21,251 nucleotides of DNA. It comes from Gallionella sp. UBA6045. GTDB lineage: Bacteria; Pseudomonadota; Gammaproteobacteria; Burkholderiales; Gallionellaceae. The translations under genes and the position numbers were made by a program. The notes beneath the pieces were generated by a model, which did not search any database, had not been told where the DNA came from, and saw only the letters and a program-made list of their open reading frames with translations. The stretch is from NCBI GenBank assembly GCA_002429165.1, contig DIYV01000116.1, positions 1 through 21,251 on the forward strand, written 5' to 3'. Positions 16,208-21,251 of the stretch are shown here, one piece after another. Numbering within the stretch: the first letter of the stretch is position 1; each line of letters opens with the position of its first letter.

Positions 16208-17886
16208 TGAACAATTATAGGTCATTGGTTGAAGCATCTGCATTATGGGCCGCCTATGGGGATGCATTGGGTTTTATTACTGAACTTGCCGATGAAAAAG
16301 AGGGGGTTCGATGGCGCGCAGGTACTAGCCAAATTAAAAGAACAATCAATTGGAAACGCAAGGTCGGTGGTTTTAATGGTGCTGTGATTAAATTTCCGGC
16401 TGGAGCATATTCAGACGATACTCAGTTGCGACTAGCAACTTCACGCGCTATATCTAATGAGGGATTCTTTGATGTTGAAGCGTTTGCAAAAGTAGAGCTC
16501 CCTGTGTGGAGTTGTTACGCCCTAGGTGCCGGAAAAGGATCCAAAGACGCTGCAAAAAATTTGGCAAAAAAGAACGTTCGTTGGAATTCAAATTTTTTTA
16601 CGGGGTCAAAAGGTGGGCGTGACTATACCCAAAGTGGGGGGAATGGCGCGGCTATGAGAATTCAGCCACATGTTTGGGTTGCAGCAAACAAATTGCCATT
16701 TTCCGAAATTGCTAAGGATGTAATTAGGAATTCAATCGTCACGCATGGTCACCCTCATGCAATTATTGGTGCGGTTTTTCACGCACTATGCTTGCATGAA
16801 ATTTTAATCAATGGGCACATACCTGAGCCCGAACAATGGAAATACATTCTCGAGGATGCCGCCAATTATTGCCTAAAATCTGTAACAAGTGATCCAGATA
16901 TTGCAACTGTCTGGCTTTATGAATGGGAAAAACGCGCATCTAAATCATTTCAACTTGAAGTATCAACTACCCTGGCAGAATGCATAGAGATTATGCGGAT
17001 AGTGGAAAGAGGTGTTTGTGGGCTATATTCCTACGATCAGATAGTGGAGGATGTCGGCGCAGCAGATCCACTGAGACGCGGCATGGGAACTTTGACCGCA
17101 ATACTTGCTTTGGCGATAGCCTATCTAAACAGAAATGAGCCCATTCAGGCATTGCTAGAAGCTGCAAACTGTTTGAGGACGGATACAGATACGATTGCAA
17201 CTATGGCTGGCGCGCTTCTGGGTCCTATCAATAAAAAACCTCAATCGTTTGAAATTCAGGACCAATCTTTAATAATTGAAGAAGCAAATAAACTTGTTGA
17301 TATAAATGAAGGAAAAAGAACAAGAAAATTTCAGTATCCAAGTCTGCTAACATGGCAGCCTCCATTAAAGGCTAATGATGCTGTGATTGCCATGGATGGG
17401 AAGTATTTAATGCCTGGGCTTGGACTGATTTCCCTAGGAGAACCAATTGCACGATCTTCTAATAACACATGGTGTTGGGGGAGTCTCACCATGGGGCAAA
17501 CGGTGTTAGTTAAGTTGCCTGATGAAGTGCCAATATATAGAGAAGACAAGTGGAATATTCCATTTAAACCTTATGTGAACATGAATGCTGAAGTGAGTTT
17601 TAAAAAGATGAAGAATCCAAATCCTCAGTTTAGTTTATTGAGTGAGCCAACTTATCCGTCTCAAATTGAGAAAAAAGAATTGCGGGCGGATAAAGTCATA
17701 TTGGATGCTAATACTGCATTTGATTTGGCACGCCAATCAGAATTTAGTGCGCAATCTATTGGTGAATTGTTATTGCAATTATCATCCAATTCTGATTTTG
17801 CTGTGGAGTCCGCATCTTCGTTTGCAGCACTGATTTCTAAAGCACTTTTAGAACGCAAGAAAAAGAAGGCGGGAGAAGGCCAGTAA
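16207..17886 (+). CDS. ADP-ribosylglycohydrolase (ARH/DraG family) with long C-terminal extension
   Basis: ARH enzymes are Mg2+-dependent hydrolases that remove ADP-ribose from targets. The N-terminal 340 residues show the family signatures: GDALGF (18-23), metal-binding SDDTQL (69-74), GGNGAAMR (144-151), THGHPHAIIGAVFHA, and metal-binding DTDT (326-329) followed by IATMAGALLG. All metal ligands look intact, so it should be active. Residues of about 345-559 form an extension I do not recognise, with a lysine-rich end. I chose the ATG at 16207, coupled by TGATG to the DarT-like stop with AGGA at 16194-16197; an upstream in-frame ATG at 16198 is less well placed. Coupling suggests it reverses or controls the ADP-ribosylation made by its neighbour. 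Confidence 0.88.
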   Translation: MNNYRSLVEASALWAAYGDALGFITELADEKEGVRWRAGTSQIKRTINWKRKVGGFNGAVIKFPAGAYSDDTQLRLATSRAISNEGFFDVEAFAKVELPVWSCYALGAGKGSKDAAKNLAKKNVRWNSNFFTGSKGGRDYTQSGGNGAAMRIQPHVWVAANKLPFSEIAKDVIRNSIVTHGHPHAIIGAVFHALCLHEILINGHIPEPEQWKYILEDAANYCLKSVTSDPDIATVWLYEWEKRASKSFQLEVSTTLAECIEIMRIVERGVCGLYSYDQIVEDVGAADPLRRGMGTLTAILALAIAYLNRNEPIQALLEAANCLRTDTDTIATMAGALLGPINKKPQSFEIQDQSLIIEEANKLVDINEGKRTRKFQYPSLLTWQPPLKANDAVIAMDGKYLMPGLGLISLGEPIARSSNNTWCWGSLTMGQTVLVKLPDEVPIYREDKWNIPFKPYVNMNAEVSFKKMKNPNPQFSLLSEPTYPSQIEKKELRADKVILDANTAFDLARQSEFSAQSIGELLLQLSSNSDFAVESASSFAALISKALLERKKKKAGEGQ

Positions 17887-17888
17887 TG

Positions 17889-17906
17889 TTGCCTAAGTAT
17901 AGGCAA
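17889..17906 (+). terminator. Weak hairpin just after the ARH stop
   Basis: TTGCCTA (17889-17895) pairs with TAGGCAA (17900-17906) around AGTA, starting two bases after the stop codon. The following ATAATTG is A+T-rich but not a proper T tract, so termination would be weak. Confidence 0.4.
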
Positions 17907-17987
17907 ATAATTGTGAGACTTCATCGGAATCGATTGGTAACGAGAATTTAAGCAGAACGCCTGACTAATATCCCCGAGGTGAATGAT

Positions 17988-18008
17988 TGACGGTATTTAT
18001 GACGGTAT
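17988..18008 (+). repeat. Paired TGACGGTAT direct repeats near island end
   Basis: TGACGGTAT occurs at 17988-17996 and 18000-18008, 12 bases apart, about 57 bases inside the putative attR. Closely spaced short direct repeats beside an attachment core can be integrase arm sites; that role is inferred here. Confidence 0.4.
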
Positions 18009-18064
18009 AAAATAATCGGAACACACTAAAATCAAACAGTGGCGTGGATTTTTTCGTTTAATGT

Positions 18065-18083
18065 GATTCTTCTCTCCGCACCA
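18065..18083 (+). repeat. Putative attR: displaced copy of tRNA-Thr 3' end
   Basis: The bases read GATTCTTCTCTCCGCACCA, aligning with the tRNA end at 4670-4689 with one substitution and one deleted base. No upstream tRNA body is present, so it is a fragment and not a second tRNA gene. The CCA is retained. Confidence 0.6.
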
Positions 18084-18091
18084 AAAATAAA

Positions 18092-18121
18092 GGGGTTACA
18101 CAATGTGTAGCCCATTTTTTT
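18092..18121 (+). terminator. Intrinsic terminator, probably the original tRNA-Thr terminator
   Basis: GGG-TTACAC (18093-18101) pairs with GTGTAGCCC (18105-18113), including one T-G wobble, around a 3-base loop. An A and seven T residues follow. It begins 9 bases after the displaced tRNA CCA end, the normal place for a tRNA terminator, while the intact tRNA at 4614-4689 has no such hairpin after it. Confidence 0.85.
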
Positions 18122-18227
18122 GTTCTGCAGACCACGCCCGGCGGTTGTATGATGGCGCGGTTTCGTCTACAGGGGTGAACTTGTCCTGGGCCTCCGTATT
18201 TAGAGTCTTTAATTCATTGTTAAAAAA

Positions 18228-19568
18228 TTGAATACGTCCTTCCTCCTCACGCCCTTGCTCCTTGCTGCCTTGTTGGTCGTTGCGACGGATGCGGGTGCGG
18301 ACACCATGGCTTCTGGGGATAATCCCGCCTCAGTCAGCAGCCAGGCCATGACCCTGATGCAGCTCACCGACCTGGCGCTGCGGCGCAATCCCAAGACCCG
18401 TTTGGGCTGGGCCGCGATCCGTGCTTCCGAGGCAGGAGTGGAGTTGGCGCGCGCGGGTTACTGGCCCCAGATCGATGCGACTTTTACCGGGCAGCGTTCC
18501 CGAGCCCTGAATTTTTCAGGCCAACCGGCGAATATCCAGACGCGTTACGGGGCCAGCGTCAGCCTGAGTTATCTGCTGTGGGATTTCGGCGCGCGCAGCG
18601 GGACGCTTGACCAGAGCAAGTTCGAACTTGTTTCCGCGCGCTTGAGTCAGGATCAAACTTTGCAGGATGTGATCCTGCAGGTGGAGCAGGCCTACTATCA
18701 GGTGCTCGGCCTGCAGGCGGTGGTGGAGGTGAATCGACTAAGTTTGCAGGATGCACGGACCAATCTGGCGGCAGCGCAGGATCGCAGGGCCTCTGGCCTC
18801 GCCACGGTGGGGGATGTATACAAGGCCGAGGCGGCGCTGGCCGGCAGCAAGCTTGCCGTGCAGCAGGCCGAGGGACAATTGGCATCGGCGCGCGGCGCGC
18901 TGGCGACGGCGATAGGGGATACACCCGATACTGTTCTGGCGCTCGCCGCATGGGAAGACCAGCCTGCGCATGAAATGCCGGCGCAAAGCGTGGCGAGTTT
19001 GATGGATGATGCTCGCAACGCGCGTCCAGAACTGCTTGCTGCGAAGTCACAGGAGCAGTCCGCGGCTGCGAAACTGACTGCGACCCGGGGCAGCGGCCTG
19101 CCCACGCTCAACTTCGATGCCAATGCCGGCCGCACCCGGGTGCTTGATATCGGCGACAGCTCCCAGTTCAACGCACTGCTCACGCTCAAAGTTCCGCTGT
19201 TCGCCGGGTTCGGCGACCGTGCCGCCATTCATCAGGCCGAGGCACAGCTGGACAGCGCCCGCGCCAACAACGATGATTTGCGCAGTCAGGTGGAACTGCA
19301 GGTGTGGCAGTCCTACCAGAACCTGCGCACCGCCGCGGCAACGCTGGACAGCAGCGCCGCGCAATTGAGGAGTGCAGTGTTGGCGGCGGACGTCTCGAAC
19401 GCGCGCTACAAGAGCGGTCTCGAAACTATCCTGGATGTGTTGAGCACACAGGCCACGCTGGCCAATGCCCGCGTGCAACAGGTTCAGGCGCGTCTTGACT
19501 GGGCGGCGGCGCGCACCGCGCTGGGCCATGCAGTGGGCGGCCTCAGGGTGCCCGCAACTACGCCATAA
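18228..19568 (+). CDS. TolC-family outer-membrane efflux protein
   Basis: TolC-family proteins form trimeric outer-membrane channels that span the periplasm and dock on inner-membrane pumps. The 446-residue product has a signal-peptide-like start (MNTSFLLTPLLLAALLVVAT, then ADAxA-type residues) and two related outer-membrane-efflux repeats. Family features include LALRRNPK near residue 51, YWPQIDATFTG, LSYLLWDFGARSGTLDQ and, in the second half, VPLFAGFGDRAAIHQAEAQL. The start is a TTG at 18228; the first in-frame ATG (18306) would remove the signal peptide, and a stop lies just upstream at 18210. No Shine-Dalgarno is clear. It heads an apparent operon with an adaptor and an RND pump. Confidence 0.9.
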   Translation: MNTSFLLTPLLLAALLVVATDAGADTMASGDNPASVSSQAMTLMQLTDLALRRNPKTRLGWAAIRASEAGVELARAGYWPQIDATFTGQRSRALNFSGQPANIQTRYGASVSLSYLLWDFGARSGTLDQSKFELVSARLSQDQTLQDVILQVEQAYYQVLGLQAVVEVNRLSLQDARTNLAAAQDRRASGLATVGDVYKAEAALAGSKLAVQQAEGQLASARGALATAIGDTPDTVLALAAWEDQPAHEMPAQSVASLMDDARNARPELLAAKSQEQSAAAKLTATRGSGLPTLNFDANAGRTRVLDIGDSSQFNALLTLKVPLFAGFGDRAAIHQAEAQLDSARANNDDLRSQVELQVWQSYQNLRTAAATLDSSAAQLRSAVLAADVSNARYKSGLETILDVLSTQATLANARVQQVQARLDWAAARTALGHAVGGLRVPATTP

Positions 19569-19585
19569 AATTAGATGGAGTCACC

Positions 19586-20695
19586 GTGAAACGAAAAATT
19601 CTTCCTCTGTTCATCATTGTCGTCATCATCGCGGTCCTGGTCGCGCTGGTGGAGTGGCGTACTGCCGGTAATGGCGCCAAATCCAAAGGCAAGCGTCCCG
19701 ACCAGCAGCTGGTCGTGGAGACTGCCGCAGTGCGGGCGCAGCCCATGCCCATTTCGCTGCAGGTGGTGGGGCAGGTGCAGTCGGAACACAGCGTGCAAAT
19801 CCGCCCGCAGGTGAGCGGCATACTGCAGGCGGTGTACTTCAAGGAAGGCCAGGCGGTAACCAGGGGCCAACAGTTGTTTCGCATCGATCCCTCGCAGTAT
19901 CAAACTGCCTTGACCGCGGCGCGCGCCGCGTGGCAATACGCCCATGAGCAGGCGCAGCGTCTGGCGCCGCTGGCCGGCAAGGAATACGTCACCACCCAGG
20001 AGTACGACGTCGCCCGGGCCGCGGTGGATCAGGCGCAGGCGGCACTGAAACAGGCCGAGATCAATTTCGCCTACACCGATATCCGCGCGCCGAGCGCCGG
20101 TCGCACCGGCAGCCTCGGTGCCCGGTCCGGCAACCTGGTGGCGCCCGGCGACAGCACACCGCTGGTCATCATCAACCAGATGCAACCGATCCTGGTGCAA
20201 TACAGCATTCCGCAACAGAGCCTGTCCGAGCTGCGCCGTTATCAGGCACAGCACAGCATCCGCATCTTCATCACCAACGAGGACGGCAGTGGCGATCTGG
20301 GGCAGGGCGAACTGGTGTTCATCGACAACACGGTGAACACCGACACCGGCACCGTGATGCTCAAGGCGCGGGTGGGCAACGCGCATGAACAATTGTGGCC
20401 GGGCCAGTATGTCGGTGTGCGCACCCGGTTCACGATGCAGCCCGATGCCGTGGTGGTGCCGCAGGCCGCAATACAGACCGGCCAGAGCGGCAACTTCGTG
20501 TATCTGGTGGAACAGGGTAAGGCGGTTATCCGTGCGGTGCAGGTGGATCGCCAGGTGGGTGACCTGGCGGTGATCGCATCCGGCATCAAGGCGGGCGAGA
20601 CGGTGGTCACGCGAGCGCCGCGCAATCTTCGCCCGGGCGTCAAGGTCATATCCAACAACGCCACCGAGAAACCACAGGCACCACAACAGCCGTGA
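19586..20695 (+). CDS. RND efflux periplasmic adaptor (membrane fusion protein, MdtA/AcrA-like)
   Basis: This 369-residue protein should bridge the RND pump and the TolC-type channel in the periplasm. An N-terminal membrane anchor (ILPLFIIVVIIAVLVALVEW, residues 5-24) is followed by a barrel-sandwich half (GQVQSEHSVQIRPQVSG). An alpha-hairpin (about 100-160) comes next, then the second lipoyl half with AYTDIRAPSAGRTG, and a beta-barrel domain with LVFIDNTVNTDTGTV, characteristic of RND adaptors. There is no lipobox cysteine, so it is probably a membrane-anchored protein. The GTG start at 19586 has GGAG at 19577-19580. Its stop overlaps the next start (GTGA). Confidence 0.93.
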   Translation: MKRKILPLFIIVVIIAVLVALVEWRTAGNGAKSKGKRPDQQLVVETAAVRAQPMPISLQVVGQVQSEHSVQIRPQVSGILQAVYFKEGQAVTRGQQLFRIDPSQYQTALTAARAAWQYAHEQAQRLAPLAGKEYVTTQEYDVARAAVDQAQAALKQAEINFAYTDIRAPSAGRTGSLGARSGNLVAPGDSTPLVIINQMQPILVQYSIPQQSLSELRRYQAQHSIRIFITNEDGSGDLGQGELVFIDNTVNTDTGTVMLKARVGNAHEQLWPGQYVGVRTRFTMQPDAVVVPQAAIQTGQSGNFVYLVEQGKAVIRAVQVDRQVGDLAVIASGIKAGETVVTRAPRNLRPGVKVISNNATEKPQAPQQP

Positions 20696-21251
20696 ACATT
20701 TCCGCGCCCTTCATCCGCCGTCCGGTGATGACCACGATGGTCATGTCGGCGCTGGTTGCGTTCGGCATCGCCGCCTATTTCAGCCTGCCGGTGAGCGAAC
20801 TGCCCAACGTGGATTTCCCCACCATCAGCGTCTCCGCCGATCTGCCCGGCGCCGATCCGCAGACCATGGCAGCGGCCGTTGCCACACCTCTGGAACGGCA
20901 GTTCAGCGCCATCCCCGGCGTAACTTCCATGGATTCGACGAGCACCACCGGCAGCACCCGCATCACCCTGCAATTCGATCTGGATCGCAACATCGACGCC
21001 GCCGCGCAGGACGTGCAGACCGCAATCTCGCAGAGCGTCCGCCGCCTGCCCAACAACATGCCCTCGCCGCCCAGCCTGCGCAAGGTCAATCCGTCCGACT
21101 TCGCCATCATCTATCTCGCTTTGTCAGCCAAGCAACTGCCGCTCACCCAGCTCGACGAGTACGCCGAGACTCGCGTCGCCCAGCAGATTTCCACCATCCC
21201 GGGCGTGGCCCAGGTGCTGGTGTTCGGCTCGCAAAAGTATGCGGTGCGCCT
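20692..21251 (+). CDS. RND efflux pump inner-membrane subunit, 5' part (MdtB/AcrB-like)
   Basis: RND pumps use the proton gradient to expel substrates through the adaptor and outer-membrane channel. The frame starts at GTG 20692, overlapping the adaptor stop by four bases, and stays open to the window end for about 186 residues of an expected 1000 or more. Diagnostic features are the N-terminal NISAPFIRRPVMTTMVM entry to the first membrane helix, the SLPVSELPNVDFPTISVSA strand, and PGADPQTMAAAVATPLE in the porter domain. RNIDAAAQDVQTAI follows. The pattern is closest to the MdtB/MdtC type. Substrates cannot be told from this fragment. Confidence 0.93.
   Translation, partial: MNISAPFIRRPVMTTMVMSALVAFGIAAYFSLPVSELPNVDFPTISVSADLPGADPQTMAAAVATPLERQFSAIPGVTSMDSTSTTGSTRITLQFDLDRNIDAAAQDVQTAISQSVRRLPNNMPSPPSLRKVNPSDFAIIYLALSAKQLPLTQLDEYAETRVAQQISTIPGVAQVLVFGSQKYAVR

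Larger units (their letters stand above)
4670..18083. mobile_element. Genomic island at tRNA-Thr carrying restriction and ADP-ribosylation modules
   Basis: The island is bounded by the tRNA 3' end (4670-4689) and an imperfect direct copy of it (18065-18083). Between them lie only accessory-type genes: type I restriction-modification with two extra genes, and a helicase/DarT-like/ARH operon. Flanking genes are housekeeping or efflux. The far copy is followed at once by an intrinsic terminator that suits a tRNA transcript. No integrase, transposase or conjugation gene is visible, so the element may be a decayed or trans-mobilised island. The boundaries are inferred from the repeat and gene content, without a comparison genome. 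Confidence 0.65.
17887..18227. other. Island end and junction region (341 bases)
   Basis: No protein gene is visible here. The region holds a small hairpin after the ARH stop, a pair of TGACGGTAT repeats, the tRNA-end copy and a strong intrinsic terminator. The remaining 106 bases lead into the efflux operon, where I could not find a well-spaced promoter. Confidence 0.6.

Noticed and set aside
18040..18083. A second tRNA gene ending in CCA
   Set aside because: Only the 3' acceptor-end bases are present. No T-loop, anticodon arm or D arm lies upstream, so it is a fragment.
19571..20686. 371-codon minus-strand frame opposite the efflux adaptor
   Set aside because: The plus-strand adaptor has clear family motifs; the opposite frame is a shadow.

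Overview
The window reads as a chromosomal segment of a Gram-negative proteobacterium, most likely a betaproteobacterium. The evidence is the order ileS-lspA-ispH-thiO with overlapping genes, a G+C-rich core, and a TolC/membrane-fusion/RND efflux set. No species-level call is possible from sequence alone.

Layout. (1) 1-4504 is core genome: the 3' part of ileS, then lspA, ispH and a thiO-type glycine oxidase, all on the + strand. (2) 4614-4689 is a tRNA-Thr(CGT) gene with its own promoter. (3) About 4690-18064 looks like a roughly 13.4 kb island inserted at the 3' end of that tRNA. An imperfect copy of the tRNA 3' end lies at 18065-18083. It is followed directly by a strong intrinsic terminator (18092-18121), which I interpret as the tRNA's original terminator, displaced by the insertion. 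No integrase or transposase gene is visible. (4) 18228-21251 is core-like again: a TolC-family outer-membrane protein, a periplasmic adaptor and the start of an RND pump.

The island has two modules. The first is a type I restriction-modification locus: hsdM, a RhuM-family gene, a repeat-filled gap, hsdS, a membrane/SH3-like gene, then hsdR. Its two extra genes sit at hsdM/hsdS and hsdS/hsdR. The hsdM-hsdS gap (7665-8213) is packed with palindromic elements, including three related hairpins whose stems show compensatory changes, and a short look-alike of the hsdS 5' end.

The second module (14088-17886) is visibly more A+T-rich and consists of three translationally coupled genes: a short UvrD/Rep-like superfamily 1 helicase, a DarT-like (DUF4433) DNA ADP-ribosyltransferase, and an ADP-ribosylglycohydrolase (ARH/DraG family) with an unrecognised C-terminal region of about 210 residues. 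Described DarT toxins are paired with the DarG macrodomain or with NADAR antidotes. A DarT-like enzyme coupled to an ARH-fold hydrolase and a helicase is the best candidate here for an undescribed defence or toxin-antitoxin system. That functional reading is inference from gene content and coupling.
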